Assembly: GCF_017726655.1 (NCBI RefSeq)
Contig: NZ_CP072308.1
Location: 1,364,001 to 1,428,000, forward strand
Direction: 5' to 3'
From: Agrobacterium tumefaciens
GTDB lineage: Bacteria > Pseudomonadota > Alphaproteobacteria > Rhizobiales > Rhizobiaceae
Length of the DNA stretch: 64,000 bases
The stretch's first letter is position 1. Each line of letters begins with the position of its first letter. Shown here piece by piece: positions 51,252 to 60,408 of this stretch. Under the pieces are notes generated by a model. It had not been told where the DNA came from and did not search any database. It saw only the letters and a list, made by a program, of their open reading frames with translations. A program made the position numbers and the translations under genes.

Positions 51252-52058
51252 TCAACCGTCAGACGGATGTGAAAACGCTTTCAAAAGTGCTGGCAGCGCA
51301 TAATTTGCTGCGGCGCACAAGGCGGGGTGGTTCACCTGGCGGCGATTATACATCAGCGGTTTCCCGTCGAGCCCCGCAAGCTGGCCGCCGGCGCGTTCGA
51401 GGATCAGATCGGCGGCGGCCAGATCCCACTCGTGCGAGTTCGGCAAAACCAGTGTTCCGTCGATGCGGCCATCCGCCACCATGGCCAGTCGATAGGCCAG
51501 TGACGGCACATGCGGGACGCGCTCGACGTTATTGCGCATCGCTTCCGGCAGCCGCGTGATCGTTTCTGCGGCGGCGGCGAGGTGAAACGGGCCGGCATTG
51601 CCAAGGCTCGCGGTGATGGGGCTGCCGTTTTTCATCGCCAAACCGCCTTCTATCGCGGCGAACTCCTCCGACAGCGCCGGTGCGACGAGCACGCCCACCA
51701 CCGGTCGCCCTTCATGCACCACGGCAACGCTGATGCACCACGTGTCCCTGCCGTTAATGAAGGCGCGCGTGCCATCGATGGGATCGACGACGAAGACCGT
51801 CGTACGCGCCAGCCTGTCCGTATCGTCATCCGTCTCTTCGGAAAGCCAGCCGTAATCAGGCCGGGCGGCGCGCAGAATGGTTTCGAGAATCTCATTGGCG
51901 GCATAATCGGCCGCGCTGACGGGCGAAAGCCCGCCATTCTTCCACCAAACCTCGGGGTCCTTGCGGAAAAAACCCAGCGCCGTCTCGCCCGCCTTGCGGG
52001 CGGCTTCAAGCACCAATCTCAGATCGGAGGCCCAGCGGGCCTCAGCCATAGTGTTCAT
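51252..52058 (-). CDS. CysQ/inositol monophosphatase family phosphatase
   Basis: This 268-residue metal-dependent phosphatase has the motifs of the inositol-monophosphatase fold: PVSAADYAANEILETILRAA, GWLSEETDDDTDRL, VVDPIDGTRAFINGRDTW and SHEWDLAAADLILERAGGQ. It likely acts on 3'-phosphoadenosine 5'-phosphate (CysQ) or a sugar phosphate; the choice is not certain. ATG 52058 or 52049 are both possible. It is co-oriented with pmbA upstream, with 93 bp between. Confidence 0.87.
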   Translation of the reverse strand: MNTMAEARWASDLRLVLEAARKAGETALGFFRKDPEVWWKNGGLSPVSAADYAANEILETILRAARPDYGWLSEETDDDTDRLARTTVFVVDPIDGTRAFINGRDTWCISVAVVHEGRPVVGVLVAPALSEEFAAIEGGLAMKNGSPITASLGNAGPFHLAAAAETITRLPEAMRNNVERVPHVPSLAYRLAMVADGRIDGTLVLPNSHEWDLAAADLILERAGGQLAGLDGKPLMYNRRQVNHPALCAAANYALPALLKAFSHPSDG

Positions 52059-52151
52059 CTTGCCGTCTTTTCCGCGCGCCTCAAACGGCGCGCCCGTTTT
52101 TCCCTTCGCACTTGCACATAAAGTGCCGGCGAAAACAACCCGCAGGCCGCG

Positions 52152-53498
52152 TCACTTGCCCGCGATCGTCATGCCTTCAATGGCAAGCGTCGGGGCCGCT
52201 ACGCCATATTTGCGGTCGATATCATTGGCCGGCGTGACCCGCATGAACATGTCCTTCAGGTTGGAGGCGATGGTGACTTCGGAGACCGGGAAGGTCTTTT
52301 CGCCGTTCTCGATCCAGAAGCCGCTTGCGCCGCAGCTATATTCGCCGGTGATCATATTGGCGCCGTGGCCAATGAGTTCTGTGACGTAAAAGCCCGATCC
52401 GACCTGGCTCAGCAAATCCTCTGGCGACAAGTCGCCCGGTTCGAGCGCGAGATTGGTCGAGGCGGGCGAGACCGATGTGCCGCCGCGCACGCCGCGACCG
52501 TTTGTTTCAAGGCCGAGTTCGCGCGCGGTCGAGGTGGAGAGAAACCAGTGCTTCAAAACGCCGTCCTCGATCATCGTCATTTTTTCGCCGCGCACACCTT
52601 CGCCGTCGAAAGGACGGGATGAAGGACCACGTACGATCTGAGGATCGTCGGTGAGATAAAGGCCTTTTTTCAGCACCTGCTGGCCCATCTTGTCGCGCAG
52701 GAAGCTGGTCTTGCGGGCAACCGAAGCGCCGTTGATGGCACCGGCGATTGCGCCTACAAACCCGCGCGCGATCCGCGGATCGAAGACCACCGTGATGTTG
52801 CTGCCGGTATCGACCTGCCGCGGGCCGACGCGCCGTACGACTTTTTCACCGGCGCGGCGGCCGATCTCTTCGGCTGCATCGAGATCGGCATAATAAAGGC
52901 GGCTGTCGAAATCGTAGTCGCGCTCCATCTTTGTGCCTTCGCCAGCGATGACGCTGACCGAACGGCTGAAGCGGCTGCCCATGTAGCTGCCGGCAAAGCC
53001 ATGCGAGGTGACGAGTACGAGACCGCCCATACCGCTCGATGCACCCGCGCCCGAAGAATTGCTAACGCCCTTGACCGAGAGGGCCGCCTCTTCCGCAGCA
53101 AGGGCCGCTTCCCGAAGCTGATCCGCCGAAACGTCCGTCGCGTCGAAAAGCTGGAGATCGTCATAGGATGTCGCCAGCCGTTCCTTGTCCGCAAGACAGG
53201 CAAAGGGGTCTTCCGGCGAAACCTTCGCCATGGCGACAGCCCGCTCGGCCAGCGTTTTCAGGTCGAAGCCCGGATTGGCCGAAACGCTCGCCACCCGGCG
53301 GCCGACAAAGACGCGCAGGGAAAAATCGTCGCTTTCGGAGGATTCGGTGCTTTCCACCTTGCCAAGCCGCACCCCGACCGATTGCGAGCGGGAGCGGACG
53401 ACAACGGCATCCGCCTCATCGGCGCCGGCGGCGCGGGCAAGATCGACAAGTTCGCTGGCGCGATCGAGAAGTTTGGAAGAATCTATTTCTGAGGACAT
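52152..53498 (-). CDS. pmbA: TldD/PmbA-family protein (PmbA/TldE)
   Basis: This 448-residue protein matches PmbA/TldE, partner of TldD in the metalloprotease that processes peptides such as microcin B17. It has VRSRSQSVGVRLGKVESTES, ALAAEEAALSVKGVSNSSGA, HGFAGSYMGSRFSRSVSVIA and the C-terminal GANMITGEYSCGASGFWIEN. TldE lacks the HExxH of TldD, and none is visible here. The ATG at 53498 is used. It is divergent from the antiporter gene. Confidence 0.93.
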   Translation of the reverse strand: MSSEIDSSKLLDRASELVDLARAAGADEADAVVVRSRSQSVGVRLGKVESTESSESDDFSLRVFVGRRVASVSANPGFDLKTLAERAVAMAKVSPEDPFACLADKERLATSYDDLQLFDATDVSADQLREAALAAEEAALSVKGVSNSSGAGASSGMGGLVLVTSHGFAGSYMGSRFSRSVSVIAGEGTKMERDYDFDSRLYYADLDAAEEIGRRAGEKVVRRVGPRQVDTGSNITVVFDPRIARGFVGAIAGAINGASVARKTSFLRDKMGQQVLKKGLYLTDDPQIVRGPSSRPFDGEGVRGEKMTMIEDGVLKHWFLSTSTARELGLETNGRGVRGGTSVSPASTNLALEPGDLSPEDLLSQVGSGFYVTELIGHGANMITGEYSCGASGFWIENGEKTFPVSEVTIASNLKDMFMRVTPANDIDRKYGVAAPTLAIEGMTIAGK

Positions 53499-53614
53499 GA
53501 GTTGGCCTTTCATTCCTGTTCCATTTATTGTGCCAGCAACCCCGCATCAAGGGCGAAACGCCGCTTTCTCCTTCAGCACCGCGTTGTCGCCGCCTTATTC
53601 GAAAGTCCGCCACC

Positions 53615-55444
53615 ATGACCGAGCACGACGCTCTCTTTTCCGAACCTCTGCTGCTTCTGGCCGGTGCGGTCATTGCGGCGTCTGTTTTCCGCAAGCTGGG
53701 CCTCGGGACTGTGCTCGGCTATCTCGTGGCCGGCATCATCATCGGACCGTTCCTGCATCTGGTCACGGATGCGAAGGACATCTTCAACGTCTCCGAACTC
53801 GGCGTGGTTTTCCTGCTCTTCATCATCGGGCTGGAACTCAAGCCATCGCGCATCTGGCAGATGCGGCGCGACATTCTGGGGCTGGGGCTGGCGCAGGTGC
53901 TGGTGACCGGCAGCGCGCTGGCGGCAATCGCGTGGTGGGCAGGGCTGATCGACTGGCGCGGAAGCGTGGTGGCCGGGTTCGGTCTTGCGCTTTCCTCCAC
54001 GGCCTTTGCGCTGCAGATTCTCGAAGATGACGGCGACATGAACACGCGGCACGGCAACCGCTCCTTTTCAATCCTGCTGTTTCAGGATCTTGCCATCGTG
54101 CCGCTGCTGGCGCTCGTCACCATTCTTTCCAACCGGCCCGATGTGCCGACGGATTCGATGGTGTCCGATCTCATCGCCTCCGTCGTCGCGGTGGCCGGAA
54201 TGATCCTTGCCGGGCGGTATCTTCTCACCCCCATGTTCCAGATCATCGCCCGCACCGGCGCACGCGAGGTCATGATTGCGGCAGCCCTTTTTGTCGTCAT
54301 CGGTGCAGCGGCCATCATGGAAATGGTCGGCCTGTCGATGGGCATGGGCGCGCTGCTGGCGGGGCTGATGCTGTCTGAATCATCCTATCGCCACGAGTTG
54401 GAAGCGGATATCGAGCCATTTCGTGGCCTGTTTCTAGCGCTGTTCTTCATGGCTGTCGGCATGTCGTTGCATATCCATATCGTCTGGGAGCATCTGGCCC
54501 TCATCCTCATCGCCGTGCCAGCCATGATGGCGGTCAAGGGCGCGCTGATCTATGGGGTATGTCGGATCGCCGGCTCGTCGCGCTATGCGTCGAGCCGCAT
54601 TGCCCTGCTGCTTGCGCAGGGCGGCGAGTTCGGTTTCGTGCTTTTCACGACGGCTGCCGCGTCGGGTTTATTCCCGCAGGCAACCGCCTCGATCCTTGTC
54701 GCCGTGGTCACGCTTTCCATGGCCCTAACACCGCTTCTGGCGGTGATTTCCAGGCGTCTGACGGCGGAGGACGCGGAGGAAGACAAGCTTGAGGAGGATT
54801 TCGATGGCGCGGGCGCGGATGTGCTGATGATCGGCTTTTCCCGTTTCGGCCAGATTGCTTCACAGATCCTGCTTGCCGGCGGTCGCGACGTGACCGTCAT
54901 CGACAGTTCGGCCGACCGCGTACGTCAGGCCTCGCGGTTCGGCTTCCGTATCTTTTTCGGCGATGGCACCCGCAAGGACGTGTTGATCGCCGCGGGGATT
55001 GAACGGGCCGATCTCGTGGCGGTCTGCACCCATAAAAAGGACGTGACCGACCGCATCATCGACATGATCCAGTCGGAGTTTCCAAGCGTGCGTCTTTACG
55101 TCCGCTCCTATGACCGCATTCATTCGCTCGACCTCAGAAAAAGGGGCGTTGAATATGAAATCCGCGAGACGCTGGAATCAGGTCTTCTGTTCGGCAGGCG
55201 CATTCTGGAAGGGTTGGACATGGACGGCGAAAGGGCGCTCGCCATCGCCGACGACATTCGTGAACGCGATGAACAGCGGCTGGAACTGCAAGCGGTCGAA
55301 GGCCTCGCGGCAGGACGGCAGATGCTGCACAACAAGCCTGTGCGCGAGGTGAAGCCGGAGCCGCTGATGAAACCGAAGAACAAGGCGGAAAGGCGGGAGG
55401 AAGACGAGGATGCGGAGGATAGCGAAACGGAAGTTTCGCTATGA
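53615..55444 (+). CDS. CPA2 cation:proton antiporter with RCK domain (Kef-type)
   Basis: This 609-residue protein has about twelve membrane segments (PLLLLAGAVIAASVFRKLGL, TVLGYLVAGIIIGPFLHLVT, AEFGFVLFTTA-type GGEFGFVLFTTAAASGLFP) and a C-terminal TrkA-N/RCK domain (GADVLMIGFSRFGQIASQIL, then DVTVIDSSADRVRQASRFGF). It resembles KefB/KefC glutathione-gated potassium efflux systems. The tail after the RCK domain is highly charged. The ATG at 53615 gives the family length; its ribosome site is weak. Confidence 0.92.
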   Translation: MTEHDALFSEPLLLLAGAVIAASVFRKLGLGTVLGYLVAGIIIGPFLHLVTDAKDIFNVSELGVVFLLFIIGLELKPSRIWQMRRDILGLGLAQVLVTGSALAAIAWWAGLIDWRGSVVAGFGLALSSTAFALQILEDDGDMNTRHGNRSFSILLFQDLAIVPLLALVTILSNRPDVPTDSMVSDLIASVVAVAGMILAGRYLLTPMFQIIARTGAREVMIAAALFVVIGAAAIMEMVGLSMGMGALLAGLMLSESSYRHELEADIEPFRGLFLALFFMAVGMSLHIHIVWEHLALILIAVPAMMAVKGALIYGVCRIAGSSRYASSRIALLLAQGGEFGFVLFTTAAASGLFPQATASILVAVVTLSMALTPLLAVISRRLTAEDAEEDKLEEDFDGAGADVLMIGFSRFGQIASQILLAGGRDVTVIDSSADRVRQASRFGFRIFFGDGTRKDVLIAAGIERADLVAVCTHKKDVTDRIIDMIQSEFPSVRLYVRSYDRIHSLDLRKRGVEYEIRETLESGLLFGRRILEGLDMDGERALAIADDIRERDEQRLELQAVEGLAAGRQMLHNKPVREVKPEPLMKPKNKAERREEDEDAEDSETEVSL

Positions 55445-55476
55445 ACTTCGCGGCGATATTTGGGAGCACGCCGCTT

Positions 55477-55505
55477 GTTTCTTCCCCCCAACGGGGAGAA
55501 GAAAC
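55477..55505. repeat. hairpin repeat GTTTCTTC/GAAGAAAC
   Basis: An 8-bp outer stem encloses CCCC and GGGG inner arms, between the convergent antiporter and patatin genes. It is similar to the palindrome at 9556-9585. It could end both converging transcripts. Confidence 0.6.
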
Positions 55506-55535
55506 GCGCAGCACCCGCCCGTTCTTAGCGATTAT

Positions 55536-56462
55536 TCAAGCCTCCACGCCCTGCCCGCGATGAAACAGCTCCACCTGCATCTCGATCTGCCGTTTCAGAT
55601 CATCCTTGATGCCGGCCGAAGCATTCAGTACCTCCTCCGACTTCAAAAAATCCAGCACGCCGAAGCGGTGCACCGGCGGGCGCAGGAAAATGTGTGGCGG
55701 GCGCAATCTGAGCTTGAGGGCAATCGCCGCCTGCATCATCAGCTGGCTGGCGCCGAACAGGCTTTCCAATCGGCTGGGCATGGTGGTTCCATCCCCCTCC
55801 GGGCCGCCGACGACATCAACGCCGATCACGATATCGGCGTGGTCAAGCAGATGCTCATAGGGGACCGGATTGAAGATGCCGCCATCGATCATGATGCGAC
55901 CGTCGATACGAACCGGCATGAACAGCGCCGGAATGGCGGCTGAGGCCGCCAGCGCCTCAATGATCTCACCGCTTTCGACCACCACTTCGGTCTGGGCGTA
56001 ATAATCGGTTGTTATGACTTTCAGCGGAATGGCGAGTTCGGAGAACTCCTTCGGCAACGCCTGTGGCATCAAGGCGTGAAGAATAAGTTCGAGATTGAAC
56101 TGTCCGAAGCGAAAGCCATGGGCTGCGTGGCGCATCGAAGCGGGACCCAGGCTCCAGAGCCGGTTGGCGACGGAGCCCTTGCGTCCCATGAGTTCGAGCG
56201 TGTACTCGCGGATGTCGCGGCCTGACATGCCGGCAGCCATGCCCGCGCCGATGATGGACCCGATGGAAGAACCGGAGATTGCGACCGGCCGGATGCCGAG
56301 TTCGTCAAGCGCCTCGACGACATTGATATGGCAGATGCCGCGCGCGCCGCCGCCGCCGAGCGCCAGTCCGAATGTCGGCTCATGGCCTTTTTGACCGTCG
56401 CGCCCGGGAACCTCTTCTCCGGCGCTGACGATCGTGATCCCCTCGTTGCCAGCCTGATCCAT
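55536..56462 (-). CDS. patatin-like phospholipase (RssA-like)
   Basis: This 308-residue hydrolase has the patatin oxyanion loop FGLALGGGGARGICHINVVE, the nucleophile elbow AISGSSIGSIIGAGMAAGM (GSSIG) and the partner Asp in RIMIDGGIFNPVPYEHLLDH. It should be a serine lipid acyl hydrolase of the RssA/NTE type, soluble with a peripheral role. The ATG at 56462 has GGGGTG just upstream; GTG 56471 is an alternative. It follows rsmD on the same strand after 85 bp. Confidence 0.93.
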   Translation of the reverse strand: MDQAGNEGITIVSAGEEVPGRDGQKGHEPTFGLALGGGGARGICHINVVEALDELGIRPVAISGSSIGSIIGAGMAAGMSGRDIREYTLELMGRKGSVANRLWSLGPASMRHAAHGFRFGQFNLELILHALMPQALPKEFSELAIPLKVITTDYYAQTEVVVESGEIIEALAASAAIPALFMPVRIDGRIMIDGGIFNPVPYEHLLDHADIVIGVDVVGGPEGDGTTMPSRLESLFGASQLMMQAAIALKLRLRPPHIFLRPPVHRFGVLDFLKSEEVLNASAGIKDDLKRQIEMQVELFHRGQGVEA

Positions 56463-56547
56463 GCAAAACACCCCAGAAGTTTACCACGGTAAGGGTTCTG
56501 CCTATTGCGCAAACAAGACAAGACCGTGACTGACGGGGCGTGTCCCG

Positions 56548-57105
56548 TCAGGGCTCGTAGCGGTAGAAATGCATTTTCGTGTCGCCGAAGATGCGGCTTT
56601 CGAGCAGCTTGAACGCCGGATCGACATTGACTGCCACATCGCCGCGCTCTTCCAATATGGCAAGCGCGCCGGGGTTCAGCCAGCCGCCGGTATGGGCCGC
56701 CGCAAACGCCTTTTCGCCGTGGCCGTGACCATAGGGCGGATCGGCGAAAAGAAGATCGAAGGGCTCGATGTTGTTGACGCCGCCGAGCTTGGTGGCGTCA
56801 CGCCGCAAGATACGGGCGCGACCATGCAGGCCGAGCGCATCGATGTTTTCCCACAGAAGGCCCCTGCCCTCGACGCCGTTCTCGACGAACAGCGCCACGC
56901 GACAGCCGCGCGACAGCGCCTCCAGCCCAACCGCACCCGTTCCGGCGAAAACGTCCAGGACGCGCGTGCCGTCAAGAGTTTCCGGATAGGCGTGGCTCAG
57001 AATGTTGAAGAGGCTTTCCCTTGTCCTGTCGATGGTCGGACGAATGGAATTCGATTTCGGCGCGGCCAATGTGCGGCCGCGAAACTCACCGCCTACGATC
57101 CGCAT
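56548..57105 (-). CDS. rsmD: 16S rRNA (guanine(966)-N(2))-methyltransferase
   Basis: RsmD methylates G966 of 16S rRNA. The 185-residue protein has MRIVGGEFRGRTLAAPKSNS, PTIDRTRESLFNILSHAYPE, the SAM motif VLDVFAGTGAVGLEALSRGC and the catalytic DPPY in FDLLFADPPYGHGHGEKAF. The ATG at 57105 overlaps the 3' end of the rluB gene by 20 bp. The pair is commonly coupled in Rhizobiales. Confidence 0.95.
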   Translation of the reverse strand: MRIVGGEFRGRTLAAPKSNSIRPTIDRTRESLFNILSHAYPETLDGTRVLDVFAGTGAVGLEALSRGCRVALFVENGVEGRGLLWENIDALGLHGRARILRRDATKLGGVNNIEPFDLLFADPPYGHGHGEKAFAAAHTGGWLNPGALAILEERGDVAVNVDPAFKLLESRIFGDTKMHFYRYEP

Positions 57106-59050
57106 TACGTGTCATTCCCCTGCCTCCAGAAGGTTTGCCACCCGGGCCTTTGCCGCCCGGTTTGCCGCCACCGGGGCCACCGGGGCCTTTGCTCTTGCCT
57201 GAGAAACCAGAACGCTCGCCACGCTCGCCCGACTTGGCGAAAGACGGCTTGCCGAAGCCTGGCTTGCCCCCCGGCTTGCCACCGCGGGGCTTGTCGCCGG
57301 CCGGGCGCGCGCCGCGCGGACGATCACCGTCTTCACGGGGCCTGTCGCGGAAGGGGCGGTCACCGGCAGGTCTTTCACCACGGGCGGGGCGGTCACCGGC
57401 AGGTCTTTCACCACGGGCGGTGCGGTCACCAAAGCTCTTTTCGCCACGGGGGCGATCACGGTCGCCGTCCTCACGCGGGCGGTCACGGAACGGCCGGTCG
57501 CCAAAGGGCTTGTCACCGCGAGCCGGACGGTCGCCGAAGCTCTTTTGACCGCGCGGGCGGTCGCCATCCTCGCGTGGCCGGTCACGGAAGGGACGGTCGC
57601 CAAAAGACTTTCCGCCGCGTCCACCACGATCACCAAAACTCTTTTCGCCGCGCGGACGGTCGCCGCGTCCGCGGCCACCTTCTTCTTCGCGCGGGGAGTC
57701 GGAGCGGATCCACTCGCCTTCGGCATCCGCATGTCGCACGACGTTGCGGCGGGCTTCATCCTGCGCAGATGGTTTCTTGAACAGGCTTTCGGCCTCCGCG
57801 CGGGCGGAAGACTTGCGCTCCTTGCCATCACGCGTCGGCCTTGCACCGGGCGCCATCCAGACATTCGCCGTGCGGCTCGTGCCAGCGGGCTGGCGTGGGC
57901 GGCGGTCGTCACCCTCATCCTCGTTGCGGCCCTTCGCGCCGAACTTACCCGCAGGTTTCGCGCCAAATTTTCCGGCGGGCTTGTCGCCGCGCTTGGTGTC
58001 GAGGCGGCCGAGCGCCTTTTCGCGACGATCCTCGGACTTGCCGCCCTTGTCGGACCGCTCCCTGCCAGCAGGCGCGTCGCTCTTTGCCCATTCGGACTTC
58101 ACGGGCCGCTTCGGCGCACTGTCGTCCTCGTCTTCGGTGGCATTATTGTAGATCGGCGCGTCGAAATTGGCGCCAGCCTGTTCTATCAGGCGTGGGCCCA
58201 GCTGGTCGCGCAGCATGCGGCCGCGCACTTCGAGCACCTTGCCTTCGGGCAGATCGCCGAGCTGGAACGGGCCGTAGGATACGCGGATCAGGCGGTTCAC
58301 CTCAAGACCAAGCGCGCCGAGCACGTTCTTGATCTCGCGGTTCTTGCCTTCGCGCAGGCCCATGCTGATCCACACATTGTGACCCTGCGTGCGATCGAGC
58401 GTGGCATCGATTGCGCCGTAGAGCACGCCATCGACGGCAATGCCTTCCTTCAGCTTGTCGAGCGCTGCCTGATCCACTTCGCCATGGGCCCGCACGCGGT
58501 ACCGGCGCAGCCAGCCGGTGGTCGGCAGTTCCAGCACGCGGGAGAGACCGCCATCATTGGTGAGCAGCAGCAGGCCTTCGGTGTTGATATCGAGGCGGCC
58601 GATGGAGAGCACGCGCGGCAGCTCTGCGGGAAGATTATCGAAGACGGTCGGGCGGCCTTCCGGGTCGGAATTGGTGGTCACCAGACCGGCGGGCTTGTGG
58701 TAGAGCCACAGCCGCGTGCGCTCGGCGCCACGGATAGGCATGCCGTCCACTTCGATCTTGTCCGACAGCGTGGCGTTGACGACGGGCGTGTCCAGCTTGA
58801 CGCCGTTCAGCGACACACGGCCTTCCATGATCATGCGCTCGACGTCGCGGCGCGAGGCCACACCGGCGCGTGCCATGATTTTGGAGATACGCTCGGGCTT
58901 GGAGCCACCAACGGTTTCCGGCAGCGGGGCTGCCTTTGCCTCGGCGGGCTTGGCGTCGCGCTGTGCGGCCGGCTTGCCTGGGCCTTTGGGCTTCTTGTCG
59001 CGGCTAAATGTCTTGCCGCCGTCACGCTTCGGCTTGTCTTTAAAAGTCAT
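57086..59050 (-). CDS. rluB: RsuA/RluB-type pseudouridine synthase with very long repetitive tail
   Basis: RluB makes pseudouridine in 23S rRNA near position 2605. The 654-residue protein has a basic start, an S4 domain (RISKIMARAGVASRRDVERM), and the synthase domain (PAELPRVLSIGRLDINTEGL, with catalytic Asp in GRLD, through LGLEVNRLIRVSYGPFQLGD). The core ends near residue 290. The remaining 360 residues are disordered, rich in Arg, Gly, Asp, Pro and Lys, with repeats of RPARGERPAGD and FRDRPREDGD. The usual enzyme is 250-330 residues. The ATG at 59050 is chosen; a start at 59122 would add a poorly conserved stretch. Confidence 0.9.
   Translation of the reverse strand: MTFKDKPKRDGGKTFSRDKKPKGPGKPAAQRDAKPAEAKAAPLPETVGGSKPERISKIMARAGVASRRDVERMIMEGRVSLNGVKLDTPVVNATLSDKIEVDGMPIRGAERTRLWLYHKPAGLVTTNSDPEGRPTVFDNLPAELPRVLSIGRLDINTEGLLLLTNDGGLSRVLELPTTGWLRRYRVRAHGEVDQAALDKLKEGIAVDGVLYGAIDATLDRTQGHNVWISMGLREGKNREIKNVLGALGLEVNRLIRVSYGPFQLGDLPEGKVLEVRGRMLRDQLGPRLIEQAGANFDAPIYNNATEDEDDSAPKRPVKSEWAKSDAPAGRERSDKGGKSEDRREKALGRLDTKRGDKPAGKFGAKPAGKFGAKGRNEDEGDDRRPRQPAGTSRTANVWMAPGARPTRDGKERKSSARAEAESLFKKPSAQDEARRNVVRHADAEGEWIRSDSPREEEGGRGRGDRPRGEKSFGDRGGRGGKSFGDRPFRDRPREDGDRPRGQKSFGDRPARGDKPFGDRPFRDRPREDGDRDRPRGEKSFGDRTARGERPAGDRPARGERPAGDRPFRDRPREDGDRPRGARPAGDKPRGGKPGGKPGFGKPSFAKSGERGERSGFSGKSKGPGGPGGGKPGGKGPGGKPSGGRGMTRNADRRR
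57358..57423 (-). repeat. 33-bp tandem duplication in the RluB tail
   Basis: Two 33-bp copies (57358-57390 and 57391-57423) differ at one base. Each encodes the 11-residue unit GERPAGDRPAR in the RluB frame. More diverged copies of the same words continue on both sides (about 57330-57660). The region is prone to length change. Confidence 0.9.
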
Positions 59051-59121
59051 TTGCTGTTTGCCTGTTGTTTGGGCTGTCCTATCAGGTCCAAGCACAAGGG
59101 TTAAGAGGAAATTGAAACGCA

Positions 59122-59580
59122 ATGGCCGAAAGGACGCATTTCATGGAACTGGCGCTGGCGGAAGCCCGTGCCGCGGCTGAGCGGAATGAGGTTCCGATCG
59201 GCGCGGTCGTGGTTCTGAACGGGCGCGTGATCGCCAAATCCGGCAATCGTACCCGAGAATTGCATGATGTGACGGCGCACGCCGAAATCGCCGCGATCCG
59301 CATGGCCTGCGAGGCATTGGGACAGGAACGCCTGACCGATGCCGATCTCTACGTGACGCTGGAGCCCTGCACCATGTGCGCCGCGGCGATCTCGTTTGCC
59401 CGTATCCGCAGACTTTATTACGGCGCACGGGACCCGAAGGGCGGCGCCGTGGAGAGCGGCGTTCGCTTCTTCAGCCAACCCACCTGCCACCATGCGCCCG
59501 ATGTCTATTCAGGAATGGCGGAAAGCGAAAGCGCAGACATCCTGCGGCAGTTTTTTCGCGAGAAACGTCTCGACGACTAA
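59122..59580 (+). CDS. tadA: tRNA adenosine(34) deaminase
   Basis: TadA turns A34 of tRNA-Arg(ACG) into inosine. The 152-residue protein has the zinc and catalytic residues in HAEIAAIRMAC and PCTMCAAAISFARIRRLYYG and the early EVPIGAVVVLNGRVIAKSGN. The ATG at 59122 is the natural start. It is divergent from rluB, 71 bp apart, and convergent with the lipoprotein gene. Confidence 0.96.
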   Translation: MAERTHFMELALAEARAAAERNEVPIGAVVVLNGRVIAKSGNRTRELHDVTAHAEIAAIRMACEALGQERLTDADLYVTLEPCTMCAAAISFARIRRLYYGARDPKGGAVESGVRFFSQPTCHHAPDVYSGMAESESADILRQFFREKRLDD

Positions 59581-59624
59581 GCAGCCTCCGGGAGGATCAA
59601 ATCGCCCGCAGGCCGCCATTGTCT

Positions 59625-60266
59625 TTACTGGAAGGGGTTCCACCAGCTCTTGCCGGTGCCCGCAACAGCCGCTTCTTTCTTGCGGCGCTTTTCCTTCTTC
59701 TGCTCGGGTTCGCCGAGATCGGTCAGCTGATCCTGCGGAACGCTGCGATATTCAGCCGGCGGATCGGTCAGGAACTTGCGCTGTGCGTTGACGACGGAAC
59801 CGCCCTGTGCTTCGGCCTTGGCCTTGCGGAAGGCTTCCCACTTCTGGCTTTCGGTCATCTGACCGGCCGTACCGTTGCCTGCAAGCAGCGGCGAGCGGTA
59901 ATGCGGGTTGTTCTTGTTGGCATCCGCCTCGTCGCGCAGACGTTCGCGGGTTTCTTCCGGCGATTCGACCCATTGCGGGTTGTTTTCGCGGTTGGCCATG
60001 TTCTGCTGCGGTGTGGTCAGCTGTTCGGCGCGGGCCTGGGCGGGAACGACGAGGCCGGGGCGCGGGCCATATTTCAGGTTGCGCTTGCTCTGGTCGCCGG
60101 TGATCGAGGTTGCGTTGCCCAGGTCGTCGACGAGCTGTTCGGCCGCCGTCTTGCCCGTTCCGTAGGTCGGGCTGGTGCAGGCGCCCAGCAGCACGCCTAT
60201 CGTCGTGACGCCAACAACCGTGCGAAACATGCCCAAACCCTGCGCATTACCCTGCATCGTCTTCAT
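59625..60266 (-). CDS. lipoprotein of unknown function
   Basis: This 213-residue protein has a lipoprotein signal (MFRTVVGVTTIGVLLGACTS with the lipobox LGAC, Cys at about 30). The mature part is polar, with KRNLKYGPRPGLVVPAQARA and repeated EN/NPQW words, and no membrane helix. A small tail ends KSWWNPFQ. I do not recognise the family, although a protein with this layout occurs next to ileS in rhizobia. The ATG at 60266 has GGAAGGG before it. Confidence 0.8.
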   Translation of the reverse strand: MKTMQGNAQGLGMFRTVVGVTTIGVLLGACTSPTYGTGKTAAEQLVDDLGNATSITGDQSKRNLKYGPRPGLVVPAQARAEQLTTPQQNMANRENNPQWVESPEETRERLRDEADANKNNPHYRSPLLAGNGTAGQMTESQKWEAFRKAKAEAQGGSVVNAQRKFLTDPPAEYRSVPQDQLTDLGEPEQKKEKRRKKEAAVAGTGKSWWNPFQ

Positions 60267-60366
60267 TGAAACCCTTCCAGCCGTCCGTCCCACTTCGCCA
60301 GACATCGTCTTTCGGCAGGCGGCAGCCCGCATTGCCGTGCAAATCCGGCCATTTTCAGGCAGGTGT

Positions 60367-60400
60367 ACCGGATGAAGAGGCAAAGCGCAATTCATCCGGT
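60367..60400 (-). terminator. hairpin after ileS
   Basis: ACCGGATGAA (60367-60376) and TTCATCCGGT (60391-60400) form a perfect 10-bp stem, 8 bp after the ileS stop. It has no T-run. It probably ends or protects the ileS message. Confidence 0.65.
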
Positions 60401-60408
60401 CATTTTCA

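Noticed and set aside
57330..57660. regularly spaced repeats that could suggest a CRISPR array
   Set aside because: The repeats are in frame within rluB, adjacent without unique spacers, and encode a disordered tail.
57545..59104. 519-codon open frame antisense to rluB
   Set aside because: It follows from the repetitive GC-rich rluB tail; no conserved motif.
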